Assembly: GCF_036607905.1 (NCBI RefSeq)
Contig: NZ_CP144555.1
Location: 5,022,001 to 5,086,000 of the forward strand
DNA: 64,000 nt
Reading direction: 5' to 3'
Origin: Streptomyces sp. SCSIO 75703
GTDB lineage: Bacteria > Actinomycetota > Actinomycetes > Streptomycetales > Streptomycetaceae
Shown: piece after piece, positions 43,246-51,172 of the stretch
How positions within the stretch are numbered: position 1 is the stretch's first letter
How the letters are laid out: each line of letters starts with the position of its first letter
Position numbers and translations under genes: made by a program
Notes under the pieces: model-generated
The model's database searches: none
What the model saw: only the letters and a program-made list of their open reading frames with translations
What the model was told of the DNA's origin: nothing

Positions 43246-44520
43246 ATGAGCAAGACGGTTCACCTCCCCGGGCCGGGGCGCACCGCCCTCGGCTGCACCC
43301 TGCTGGTGATCGCCCTCGGCGCGAGTGTGGCCGCGTGCGACAGCGACGGCAGCCCGCTGTCGGCGGGCCCCTACGACGCGGCGGGCCAGATCTCGTTCAA
43401 CGGACCCAAGGACGCCGGGAAGAAGGCCGACCCGGACACCCCCCTGGAGGTCGTCGCCGAGGCCGCCGGCGGACGCATCACGGACGTCACGGCGATGGAC
43501 GCCGCGGGCCGCCACGTGGCGGGCGAACTCGCCGCCGACGGCGCCCGCTGGCACAGCACCTCGCCGCTGGCCGCCAACGCCCGCTACACGGTGCGCGTCT
43601 CCACCGAGGACGGCTCCGGGGCACCCGGCCGCAAGGTCCTCGCCTTCGAGACCGGCACCCCCGCCGCCAAGAAGACCCTGGACGTCGCCTTCGGCCCCAA
43701 GGCGGGCACCTACGGCGTGGGCCAGCCCGTCACGGCCGAGCTGAGCGAGCCGGTCAAGGACAAGGCCCAGCGGGCCGTGGTGGAACGCGCGCTCAAGGTG
43801 CGCTCCACGCCCGCGGTGGAGGGCTCCTGGCACTGGGTGGACGACAAGAAGCTGCACTACCGCCCCAAGGAGTACTGGCCCGCCCACGCCACCGTGGACG
43901 TCCGCTCCACCCTGGAGGGCATCAAGATCGGCGATCGGATGTGGGGCGGCGAGACCAAGCCGCTGACGTTCCGCACCGGCGACAGCGTCGTCGCCGTCAC
44001 CGACGCCGCCGCGCACACCCTCACCGTCTACCGGGACGGCGAGGAGGTCCGGCAGATCCCGGTCACCGCGGGCAAGCCCGGCTTCGAGACCCGCAACGGC
44101 GTCAAGGTCGTGCTCGGCAAGGAGCCCTTCGTACGGATGCGCAGCAGCACCGTCGGCATCGCCGAGGGCTCCTCGGAGTCGTACGACCTGCCGGTGTACT
44201 TCGCCACCCGGGTCACCTGGAGCGGCGAGTACGTGCACGCCGCGCCCTGGTCCGTCGGCTCCCAGGGCTCGGCCAACGTCAGTCACGGCTGCGTCGGGAT
44301 GAACACCTCCAACGCCGAGTGGTTCTTCGACACGGTGCAGGAGGGCGACATCGTCAAGGTGATCAACTCCGGCGGCGACACCATGGAGCCCTTCGGCAAC
44401 GGCTTCGGGGACTGGAACCTCGACTGGGACAAGTGGCGCGAGGGCAGCGCCCTGTCGGGCGGCCAGGGCGCCGCCCCGGACCCGCAGGACGGGGCCCGGC
44501 TGCGACCCGCCGCGGCGTGA
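43246..44520 (+). CDS. L,D-transpeptidase lipoprotein with Ig-like domains
   Basis: A 424-residue cell-wall crosslinking enzyme making 3-3 peptidoglycan links. The N-terminus is a signal peptide with lipobox SVAAC. Two Ig-like domains precede the YkuD catalytic domain at about residues 245-375, where HAAPWSVGSQGSANVSHGCVGMNTSNAEWFF holds the catalytic His and Cys. This is the mycobacterial LdtMt2-like layout. The extension after the catalytic domain includes MEPFGNGFGDWNLDWDKWREG. It sits between the two halves of the oxidase cluster but has its own intergenic gaps, so a direct respiratory role is unlikely. Confidence 0.95.
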   Translation: MSKTVHLPGPGRTALGCTLLVIALGASVAACDSDGSPLSAGPYDAAGQISFNGPKDAGKKADPDTPLEVVAEAAGGRITDVTAMDAAGRHVAGELAADGARWHSTSPLAANARYTVRVSTEDGSGAPGRKVLAFETGTPAAKKTLDVAFGPKAGTYGVGQPVTAELSEPVKDKAQRAVVERALKVRSTPAVEGSWHWVDDKKLHYRPKEYWPAHATVDVRSTLEGIKIGDRMWGGETKPLTFRTGDSVVAVTDAAAHTLTVYRDGEEVRQIPVTAGKPGFETRNGVKVVLGKEPFVRMRSSTVGIAEGSSESYDLPVYFATRVTWSGEYVHAAPWSVGSQGSANVSHGCVGMNTSNAEWFFDTVQEGDIVKVINSGGDTMEPFGNGFGDWNLDWDKWREGSALSGGQGAAPDPQDGARLRPAAA

Positions 44521-44618
44521 CGGCGCGGCGCGGAACGCCCAGGACGCCGCCCAGGGGCCCGCGGGACGGTACGGGCACTACGGGCCCCGGGCGGCCTCCC
44601 GGGGCCCGCAGGGGCGTC

Positions 44619-45020
44619 CTAGGCGCTCTGCAGGCGCTTCTGCCGCAGCAGGGAGGCGAGGGCGGAGGCGAACTCCACCGGTTCCACCGGAAGGGTCACG
44701 GCGGACTCCGCGCGGCTCCAGGTGGCGAGCCAGGCGTCCTGGGGCCGCGCGATGAGCAGCAGCACCGGCGGGCACCGGAAGATCTCGTCCTTGATCTGCC
44801 GGCACAGCCCCATGCCGCCCATGGGCACGGCCTCGCCGTCCAGGACGCAGACGTCGATGCCGCCCTTGTCCAATTCCCTGACGACGGCGGCCGGGGTGGC
44901 GCACTCCAGGAACTCGACCACGGGCACGTCCGGCGCCGGCCGCCGTCCGGTGGCGAGCCGCACTTGTTCGCGGGTGTTGGAGTCGTCGCTGTAGACCAGC
45001 ACCGTGGCGGTCGCCTGCAT
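44619..45020 (-). CDS. Orphan receiver-like protein lacking key switch residues
   Basis: A 133-residue single-domain protein with the response-regulator fold. The acidic pair D12/D13 (VYSDDSNT) and the phosphoacceptor-position D61 (VCVLDGEAVPMGG) are kept. The Ser/Thr position is Ala (LLLIARPQDA) and the invariant Lys is replaced (TLPVEP instead of TKP). No output domain is attached. The ATG at 45020 has an ideal GGAGGAAGC site, and a consensus-like promoter lies upstream. It is probably an atypical receiver or protein-interaction module placed inside the oxidase cluster. Confidence 0.85.
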   Translation of the reverse strand: MQATATVLVYSDDSNTREQVRLATGRRPAPDVPVVEFLECATPAAVVRELDKGGIDVCVLDGEAVPMGGMGLCRQIKDEIFRCPPVLLLIARPQDAWLATWSRAESAVTLPVEPVEFASALASLLRQKRLQSA

Positions 45021-45055
45021 GCTTCCTCCGATACGTCGGTAGCCCGTTGGGGCGG

Positions 45056-45082
45056 ATGCTACTCCCTCGCACCCCTTGTCAA
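45056..45082 (-). promoter_or_regulatory. Predicted promoter of the receiver-like gene
   Basis: On the minus strand, a perfect TTGACA (45082-45077) is followed after 15 bases by TAGCAT (45061-45056). The spacing is short but both hexamers are good. The start would be near 45049, about 30 bases before the ATG. Confidence 0.55.
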
Positions 45083-45198
45083 CAGCGGTCCGCACCGGGC
45101 TTCGACAGGCCGTTCGGTGGGCCATACGGGCAGTCCAGAGGGGGCGGACACTCCGAACGGCACCCCCCGGGGTGAGGGCGGGATAAGCGACCGACATA

Positions 45199-45819
45199 AT
45201 GTCGGTCGTGGCGACAGCAACGACAGTAGACACCGGGCACGCGCACCCGTCGGTCAACCGACCGAACCTCACCAGCGTCGGAACCATCATCTGGCTGAGT
45301 TCCGAGCTGATGTTCTTCGCGGCCCTCTTTGCGATGTACTTCACCCTGCGATCGGTGACCGGCCCGGACTTCTGGTCCTCGAAGGCCGACGCGTTGAACT
45401 TCCCGTTCTCCGCGACGAACACCACGATCCTGGTGCTCTCCTCCCTCACCTGCCAGCTCGGCGTGTTCGCGGCCGAGCGCGGTGACGTGAAGAAGCTCCG
45501 GATGTGGTTCATCGTCACCTTCGCGATGGGGTCGATCTTCATCGGCGGTCAGGTGTTCGAGTACACCGAGCTCGTCAAGCACGAGGGCCTCTCGCTCTCG
45601 TCCGACGCCTACGGCTCGGTGTTCTACCTGACCACCGGCTTCCACGGACTGCACGTGTTGGGCGGACTGTTCGCCTTCCTGCTGGTCCTCGGCCGCACCT
45701 ACGCGGCCCGGAGGTTCACCCACGATCAGGCGACCGCCGCCATCGTCGTGTCCTATTACTGGCACTTCGTAGATGTCGTGTGGATCGGCCTCTTCGCCAC
45801 GATCTACATGATCAAGTAG
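45199..45819 (+). CDS. ctaE: Cytochrome c oxidase subunit III
   Basis: A 206-residue five-helix subunit stabilising CtaD and the proton uptake path. SSELMFFAALFAMYFTLRS, TNTTILVLSSLTCQLGVFAAERGD, YLTTGFHGLHVLGGLFAFLLVLGRTY and YYWHFVDVVWIGLFATIYMIK are standard COX3 helices. ATG at 45199 (MSVVATATTV); the GTG at 45208 is an alternative. It heads the ctaE-qcrCAB operon, 65 bases before qcrC, as in mycobacteria. Confidence 0.97.
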   Translation: MSVVATATTVDTGHAHPSVNRPNLTSVGTIIWLSSELMFFAALFAMYFTLRSVTGPDFWSSKADALNFPFSATNTTILVLSSLTCQLGVFAAERGDVKKLRMWFIVTFAMGSIFIGGQVFEYTELVKHEGLSLSSDAYGSVFYLTTGFHGLHVLGGLFAFLLVLGRTYAARRFTHDQATAAIVVSYYWHFVDVVWIGLFATIYMIK

Positions 45820-45884
45820 TCGCGGCACGCACCCGCGCAATACCAGAAGCATCGACGCAGAAGATCCTGACACCGGGGTAATCC

Positions 45885-46694
45885 GTGAAAAAGCTCTCCG
45901 CACGACGACGCCATCCGCTGGCGGCGCTCGTCGTCCTACTCCTCGCGCTGGCATGCACAGGGGGGCTGTACGCCGCGTTCGCACCCGCGAGCAAGGCGCA
46001 GGCCGATGAAACCGCCCAGTCCCTCGCCATCGACGAGGGCAAGAAGCTCTACGCCGTCGGCTGCGCCAGCTGCCACGGCACCGGAGGTCAGGGCACCACC
46101 GACGGCCCGAGCCTGGTCGGCGTGGGCGCCGCGGCCGTCGACTTCCAGGTGGGCACCGGCCGGATGCCGGCCCAGCAGCCGGGCGCGCAGGTCCCGCGCA
46201 AGAAGGTCATCTACTCGCAGGCCGAGATCGACCAGCTCGCGGCCTACATCGCTTCGCTGGGTGCCGGTCCGGCCGTCCCGACGAAGGAGCAGTACGGCCC
46301 GCAGGGCGCGGACATCGCCAACGGCGGCGCGCTGTTCCGCAACAACTGCGCCCAGTGCCACAACTTCACCGGCAAGGGCGGCGCGCTGACGCACGGCAAG
46401 TACGCCCCCGGTCTGGAGGGCGTGGACCCGAAGCACATCTACGAGGCCATGCAGACCGGCCCGCAGAACATGCCCTCCTTCCCCGACCAGACGCTGTCGG
46501 AGCAGAACAAGAAGGACATCATCGCCTACCTGAACGCGGTCAACGGCGAAGACACCGAGAGCCCCGGCGGTCTCAGCCTCGGCGGACTGGGCCCGGTCAG
46601 TGAGGGTCTGTTCGCGTGGCTGTTCGGACTGGGCGGGCTGATCGCGGTCGCCGTCTGGGTCGCCGCTCGGACCGCAAAGGCCAAGAAGTCATGA
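45885..46694 (+). CDS. qcrC: Dihaem cytochrome c subunit of the bcc complex
   Basis: A 269-residue membrane-anchored cytochrome cc that passes electrons directly from the Rieske centre to CuA, replacing a free cytochrome c. Two haem motifs are present: CASCH (C60-H64) and CAQCH (C155-H159). One N-terminal signal-anchor (AALVVLLLALACTGGLYAAF) and one C-terminal helix (LFAWLFGLGGLIAVAVWVAA) hold it in the membrane. GTG at 45885. Its stop overlaps the qcrA start as ATGA. Confidence 0.97.
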   Translation: MKKLSARRRHPLAALVVLLLALACTGGLYAAFAPASKAQADETAQSLAIDEGKKLYAVGCASCHGTGGQGTTDGPSLVGVGAAAVDFQVGTGRMPAQQPGAQVPRKKVIYSQAEIDQLAAYIASLGAGPAVPTKEQYGPQGADIANGGALFRNNCAQCHNFTGKGGALTHGKYAPGLEGVDPKHIYEAMQTGPQNMPSFPDQTLSEQNKKDIIAYLNAVNGEDTESPGGLSLGGLGPVSEGLFAWLFGLGGLIAVAVWVAARTAKAKKS

Positions 46695-47749
46695 GTAGCA
46701 ACCAGATTCCCGAAGAGAACCTGCCCGCTGAGCAGGACGCCCCGCACGGTGCGGTCCGGGTCGCGGACGAGGAGAACCCGTTCGCGGACCCCGGTCTGCC
46801 GCCCCACGAGCACCGGGTGCAGGACATCGACGAGCGGGCCGCCAAGCGGTCCGAGCGCACGGTGGCCCTGCTGTTCACGGTCTCGATGCTGGCCACCGTC
46901 GGCTTCATCGCCGCGTTCGTGGCCATCCCGCACGACAAGTCGATCTACGTGTGGCCGCTGGGGCACCTCAACGCGATGAACTTCGCGCTGGGTCTGACCC
47001 TCGGTGTCGCGCTCTTCACCATCGGCGCGGGCGCGGTCCACTGGGCCCGCACCCTGATGTCCGACGAGGAGATCGCCGATGAGCGTCACCCGATCGAGGC
47101 GTCGCCGGAGGTCCGGGCCAAGGTCCACGCGGACTTCAAGCAGGGCGCGAAGGAATCGGCGATCGGGCGCCGCAAGCTGATCCGCAACACCATGCTCGGC
47201 GCGCTCACCCTGGTTCCGCTCTCCGGCGTCGTGCTCCTGCGCGACCTCGGCCCGCTGCCCGGGACCAAGCTCCGCCACACCATGTGGTCCAAGGGCAAGC
47301 TTCTCGTCAACATGAACACGAACCAGCCGATCCGTCCCTCGGACGTGGTCGTCGGTTCGCTCAGCTTCGCCATGCCCGAGGGCATGTCGGAGCACGACGA
47401 GAACTTCCAGTCCGAGATCGCCAAGGCGGCTCTGATGATCGTCCGGCTCCAGCCGGGCGACATCAAGGACAAGCGCGAACTCGAGTGGTCGCACGAGGGC
47501 ATCGTGGCGTACTCGAAGATCTGCACCCACGTCGGTTGCCCGATCTCCCTGTACGAGCAGCAGACGCACCACGCGCTGTGCCCCTGCCACCAGTCCACCT
47601 TCGACCTCTCCGACGGCGCCCGAGTGATCTTCGGTCCCGCCGGTCACGCCCTGCCGCAGCTGCGTATCGGTGTGAACGACGAGGGCTACCTCGAGGCGCT
47701 CGGCGACTTCGACGAGCCCGTCGGTCCTGCCTTCTGGGAGCGCGGATGA
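46691..47749 (+). CDS. qcrA: Rieske iron-sulfur subunit of the bcc complex
   Basis: A 352-residue actinobacterial Rieske protein with three membrane helices, longer than the single-helix mitochondrial type. The [2Fe-2S] ligands are C278/H280 in CTHVGC and C297/H300 in CPCH, with C283 and C299 forming the conserved disulfide. The extended N-terminus is acidic and the soluble domain ends in EALGDFDEPVGPAFWERG. Both ends overlap neighbours by ATGA, so qcrC, qcrA and qcrB are tightly coupled. Confidence 0.98.
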   Translation: MSSNQIPEENLPAEQDAPHGAVRVADEENPFADPGLPPHEHRVQDIDERAAKRSERTVALLFTVSMLATVGFIAAFVAIPHDKSIYVWPLGHLNAMNFALGLTLGVALFTIGAGAVHWARTLMSDEEIADERHPIEASPEVRAKVHADFKQGAKESAIGRRKLIRNTMLGALTLVPLSGVVLLRDLGPLPGTKLRHTMWSKGKLLVNMNTNQPIRPSDVVVGSLSFAMPEGMSEHDENFQSEIAKAALMIVRLQPGDIKDKRELEWSHEGIVAYSKICTHVGCPISLYEQQTHHALCPCHQSTFDLSDGARVIFGPAGHALPQLRIGVNDEGYLEALGDFDEPVGPAFWERG

Positions 47750-49383
47750 GTACTGCACCGAGCACTGAGGCCCGCTCTCGCGGGAAGTCCCCGGCCGGCG
47801 AGCGCGTCGCCGACTGGGCGGACGGGCGGCTCGGGATCTACTCCCTGGCCAAGGCCAACATGCGCAAGATCTTCCCCGACCACTGGTCGTTCATGCTGGG
47901 CGAAGTGTGCATGTACAGCTTCATCATCATCATCCTCACGGGTGTGTACCTGACGCTGTTCTTCCACCCGTCGATGAACGAGATCACGTACCACGGCTCG
48001 TACGTGCCGATGCAGGGCCAGCTCATGAGTGAGGCGTACGCCTCCACGCTGGACATCAGCTTCGACATCCGCGGTGGTCTGCTCATCCGGCAGATCCACC
48101 ACTGGGCGGCGCTGATCTTCCTCGCCGGCATGTTCGTGCACATGATGCGCGTCTTCTTCACCGGCGCGTTCCGCAAGCCGCGCGAGGTCAACTGGCTGTT
48201 CGGCTTCCTGCTGTTCGTCCTGGGCATGTTCACCGGTTTCACCGGCTACTCGCTCCCGGACGACCTGCTCTCCGGCACCGGTGTCCGCTTCACGCAGGGC
48301 GCGATCCTGTCCGTGCCGATCGTCGGCACGTACATCTCGATGTTCCTGTTCGGCGGGGAGTTCCCCGGCCACGACTTCGTGGCCCGGTTCTACTCGATCC
48401 ACATCCTGCTGCTGCCGGGCATCATGCTGGGCCTGATGGTGGCCCACCTGATCCTGGTCTTCTACCACAAGCACACCCAGTTCGCCGGGCCGGGCAAGAC
48501 CAACAAGAACGTCGTCGGCATGCCGCTGATGCCGGTCTACATGGCCAAGGCCGGAGGCTTCTTCTTCCTGGTCTTCGGTGTCATCGCGGCCATCGCCGGC
48601 ATCGTGACGATCAACCCGATCTGGGGCATCGGCCCGTACCGGCCCGACCAGGTCGGCACCGGCGCCCAGCCGGACTGGTACATGGGCTTCGCCGAGGGCC
48701 TGGTCCGCGCCATGCCGGGCTGGGAGATCAACTTCTGGGGCCACACCCTGGTCCTGGGCGTGTTCATCCCGCTGGTCGTCTTCGGTCTGTTCCTGGCCGT
48801 GATCGCCCTGTACCCGTTCATCGAGTCCTGGGTGACCGGGGACAAGCGCGAGCACCACATCCTGGACCGCCCGCGCAACGCCCCGACCCGCACGGCCGTC
48901 GGCGTCGCCTGGATCACCGGCTACCTGATCACGCTGATCGGTGGTGGCAACGACATCGTCGCCACCCACTTCCACCTGTCGATCAACGCGGTCACCTGGT
49001 TCGTCCGGATCGGGTTCTTCCTCGGACCGGTCGTGGCCTTCGTGGTCACCAAGCGGATCTGCCTCGGCCTCCAGCGCCGGGACAAGGAGAAGGTGCTGCA
49101 CGGCCGCGAGGCCGGCGTCATCAAGCGCCTGCCGCACGGTGAGTTCATCGAGGTCCACGAGCCGCTCAGCCAGGAGCAGCTCCACACGCTCACGGCGCAC
49201 GAGCAGTACCGGCCCGTCGAGCTCGGCCCGACGGTGGACGAGAACGGCGTCGAGCGCAAGCCCAAGGCCACGGAGAAGCTCCGGGCCAAGATGAGCAACG
49301 CGTACTTCGGCGAGGACTCGCAGATCCCGAAGCCGACCGTCGAGGAGTACAAGGAGATCACGAGCGGCCACGGCCACCACTGA
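47746..49383 (+). CDS. qcrB: Cytochrome b subunit of the bcc complex
   Basis: A 545-residue cytochrome b with haem-ligand His pairs in LIRQIHHWAALIFLAGMFVHMMRVF and FYSIHILLLPGIMLGLMVAHLILVFYHKH. NPIWGIGPY is followed by a long C-terminal extension (RRDKEKVLHGREAGVIKRLPHGEFIEVHE ...) typical of actinobacteria. It contains the quinol sites and is the known target of QcrB inhibitors in mycobacteria. ATG at 47746 overlaps the qcrA stop. The C-terminus is His-rich (SGHGHH). A terminator follows. Confidence 0.98.
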   Translation: MSTAPSTEARSRGKSPAGERVADWADGRLGIYSLAKANMRKIFPDHWSFMLGEVCMYSFIIIILTGVYLTLFFHPSMNEITYHGSYVPMQGQLMSEAYASTLDISFDIRGGLLIRQIHHWAALIFLAGMFVHMMRVFFTGAFRKPREVNWLFGFLLFVLGMFTGFTGYSLPDDLLSGTGVRFTQGAILSVPIVGTYISMFLFGGEFPGHDFVARFYSIHILLLPGIMLGLMVAHLILVFYHKHTQFAGPGKTNKNVVGMPLMPVYMAKAGGFFFLVFGVIAAIAGIVTINPIWGIGPYRPDQVGTGAQPDWYMGFAEGLVRAMPGWEINFWGHTLVLGVFIPLVVFGLFLAVIALYPFIESWVTGDKREHHILDRPRNAPTRTAVGVAWITGYLITLIGGGNDIVATHFHLSINAVTWFVRIGFFLGPVVAFVVTKRICLGLQRRDKEKVLHGREAGVIKRLPHGEFIEVHEPLSQEQLHTLTAHEQYRPVELGPTVDENGVERKPKATEKLRAKMSNAYFGEDSQIPKPTVEEYKEITSGHGHH

Positions 49384-49406
49384 CGCTCCCGCGTCGCCAC
49401 ACCTGC

Positions 49407-49443
49407 CGAGGGGTCCCGTCCGGTCTGCGGACGGGGCCCCTCG
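49407..49443 (+). terminator. Terminator of the ctaE-qcrCAB operon
   Basis: Arms at 49407-49422 and 49428-49443 form a 16-bp stem with one G-U pair and a 5-base loop. Confidence 0.88.
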
Positions 49444-49536
49444 GCCGTGTCCCCGGCTGGATAGGGTGGGGGGCGCCGGAGCACTCGCGTGCCCTCCGGC
49501 GGACACGGTTTCCCGACCCACACACAGGAGCGGCTG

Positions 49537-50601
49537 ATGAGCGCTGTGACCCCCGCTGGAGGCGACACCGCGGCGGGCCGCTCCTGGCCCGCCCTGCTGA
49601 ACGGACTGCTGGACGGTCACGACCTGACCGCCGACGACACCGCCTGGGCCCTCGACGTGATCATGCGGGGGGAGGCGACCGACGCGCAGATCGCCGGGTT
49701 CGCCACCGCGCTGAGGGCCAAGGGCGAGACCGTCGAGGAGATCTCCGGACTGGTCCGCACCATGTACGCGCACGCCCGGGTGATCGAGGTGCCGGGGGAG
49801 ACCGTCGACATCGTCGGCACCGGCGGCGACGGTGCCAAGACGGTCAACATCTCCACCATGTCCGCGATCGTCGTGGCCGGCACCGGGGCCAAGGTCGTCA
49901 AGCACGGCAACCGGGCCGCTTCCTCGGCCTCCGGCGCCTCCGACGTCCTGGAGAAGCTCGGCGTCAACCTGGAACTCGGCCCGCGGCGGGTCGCCGAGGT
50001 CGCCGAGGAGGCCGGGATCACCTTCTGTTTCGCGGTGAAGTTCCACCCCTCGCTGCGGCACGTCGCGGCGGCCCGCGGACAGCTCGGCATCCGTACGGTC
50101 TTCAACTTCCTGGGTCCGCTGACCAACCCCGCGCACGTCAAGGCACAGGCGATCGGCGTCGCCGACGCCCGGATGGCCCCGATCATCGCCGGGGTCTTCG
50201 CCGAGCGCGGCCACTCCTCCCTGGTCTTCCGCGGTGACGACGGCCTCGACGAGCTGACCACCACCGCCACCTCCCGGGTCTGGGAGGTGCGCGACGGCAA
50301 GGTCACCGAGGAGCACTTCGACCCGCGGGACGTCGGCATCGAGCCGGTGCCGGTGGAGGCGCTGCGCGGCGCCGACGCCGCCTACAACGCCGACGTCGCC
50401 CGCCGCCTGCTCCACGGCGAGAGCGGCCCGGTCCGCGACGCGGTCCTGCTCAACTCCGCCGCGGCCCTGGTGGCGCTGGAGCCGGGCGCCGGCCCGCTCG
50501 CCGAGCGGCTCCGGGCGGCCATGGACCGGGCCGCGGAGTCCGTCGACTCGGGCGCCGCCCGCCGCGTCCTCGAACGCTGGGTCACCGCCAGCAACGCCTG
50601 A
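49537..50601 (+). CDS. trpD: Anthranilate phosphoribosyltransferase
   Basis: The second step of tryptophan synthesis, joining anthranilate to PRPP. The 354-residue protein has DIVGTGGDGAKTVNISTMSAIVVAGTGAKVVKHGNRAASSASGASDVLE (PRPP and anthranilate sites), FCFAVKFHPSLRHVAAARGQLGIRTVFNFLGPLTNP and FRGDDGLDELTTT (Mg-binding Asp-Glu). ATG at 49537 after CAGGAGCGGCTG. It is isolated from other trp genes here. The same position downstream of the respiratory operon is seen in M. tuberculosis. Confidence 0.97.
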   Translation: MSAVTPAGGDTAAGRSWPALLNGLLDGHDLTADDTAWALDVIMRGEATDAQIAGFATALRAKGETVEEISGLVRTMYAHARVIEVPGETVDIVGTGGDGAKTVNISTMSAIVVAGTGAKVVKHGNRAASSASGASDVLEKLGVNLELGPRRVAEVAEEAGITFCFAVKFHPSLRHVAAARGQLGIRTVFNFLGPLTNPAHVKAQAIGVADARMAPIIAGVFAERGHSSLVFRGDDGLDELTTTATSRVWEVRDGKVTEEHFDPRDVGIEPVPVEALRGADAAYNADVARRLLHGESGPVRDAVLLNSAAALVALEPGAGPLAERLRAAMDRAAESVDSGAARRVLERWVTASNA

Positions 50602-50647
50602 CACCCCGTCCGCCGGGCCGGCCGGCGTCCCGCGCTCCGGACCCGGG

Positions 50648-50677
50648 TTGCGGGAGGCGGGCCGGCTCGCGTACGTT
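50648..50677 (+). promoter_or_regulatory. Predicted promoter of the SAM-IV transcript
   Basis: TTGCGG (50648-50653) and TACGTT (50672-50677) are separated by 18 bases. Transcription would begin around 50684, directly at the first stem of the aptamer. Confidence 0.55.
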
Positions 50678-50683
50678 CCCTTC

Positions 50684-50792
50684 CAGGTCATGAGTGACAG
50701 TCACACGGCCCCGGCCGACTGTCCGGCAACCCTCCGTCCGTGGCGGGGTGCCCCGGGTGAAGACCAGGCCGTGGACAGCAGGGTCCATGGCA
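50684..50792 (+). ncRNA. SAM-IV riboswitch aptamer
   Basis: A cis-acting RNA that binds S-adenosylmethionine. The sequence follows the SAM-IV consensus: GGTCATGAGTGACAG, then CCGGCAACCCTCC, then GGGGTGCCCCGGGTGAAGACC. Stem P1 pairs GGTC (50686-50689) with GACC (50762-50765). A further hairpin, GTGGAC...GTCCA, follows at 50771-50787, matching the additional stem that separates SAM-IV from SAM-I. The class is known mainly from actinomycetes and usually precedes sulfur or methionine genes. I recognised it by eye and have not run a covariance search. Confidence 0.88.
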
Positions 50793-50797
50793 AGCGC

Positions 50798-50853
50798 GGA
50801 CCCCTCGCACTCCTTCGAGTGACACCGCCAGGGGTCCTGGTCGTACGAGGGAG
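50798..50853 (+). promoter_or_regulatory. Candidate expression platform of the SAM-IV riboswitch
   Basis: GGACCCCT (50798-50805) pairs with AGGGGTCC (50830-50837), enclosing the small hairpin CACTC-CTTC-GAGTG (50808-50821). The segment CTCCTTCG (50810-50817) can instead pair with the ribosome site CGAGGGAG (50846-50853). This gives two exclusive states, one of which hides that site. Confidence 0.5.
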
Positions 50854-50859
50854 CCTTCC

Positions 50860-50880
50860 GTGAGCAAGCGAATGCCGTAG
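50860..50880 (+). CDS. Six-codon upstream ORF (MSKRMP)
   Basis: GTG-AGC-AAG-CGA-ATG-CCG-TAG starts 6 bases after a strong GAGGGAG ribosome site. It lies about 70 bases past the SAM-IV aptamer and 292 bases before the aminotransferase gene. It may be the ORF whose translation the riboswitch senses or controls. The peptide has no known role. Confidence 0.45.
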   Translation: MSKRMP

Positions 50881-51172
50881 GGGCCGTCGTCGCCTCGTGC
50901 CGTGCCCCCGTGCCCCGCACCCCCGACGACGCCCCCGGGCCCGCCGTCACGGTCCCCTCCCGCCCGCTTTCACGGTCCGCCGTCCCCGCGCCCCGCGCGC
51001 CGGTTTCGTGCCGTCGGCCTCGCGTGGGCGTGCGCCGGGACCGCGCCGGAGGGCCCGGGGCCGCAGCGCCCCCGCCGCGCGTCCTCCTCCCCCCTTCTGC
51101 CCCTTCCGACCCTTCCGCGCCCGGCCGCAGCGCCCGCGCGAAGGGTCCGCCTGTCCTCACGGGAGTACACCC

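Larger units (their letters stand above)
50602..51172 (+). other. Long leader region of the class-V aminotransferase gene
   Basis: This 571-base stretch between trpD and the aminotransferase gene holds a promoter, the SAM-IV aptamer, an expression-platform hairpin, a six-codon ORF and then about 290 bases (50881-51172) of C-rich sequence. One 88-codon open frame lies inside that last part (50910-51176) and ends in an ATGA overlap with the aminotransferase start. Confidence 0.8.

Noticed and set aside
47686..50691. A 1001-codon minus-strand open frame opposite qcrB and trpD
   Set aside because: It is a shadow of two certain genes and contains no recognisable domain.
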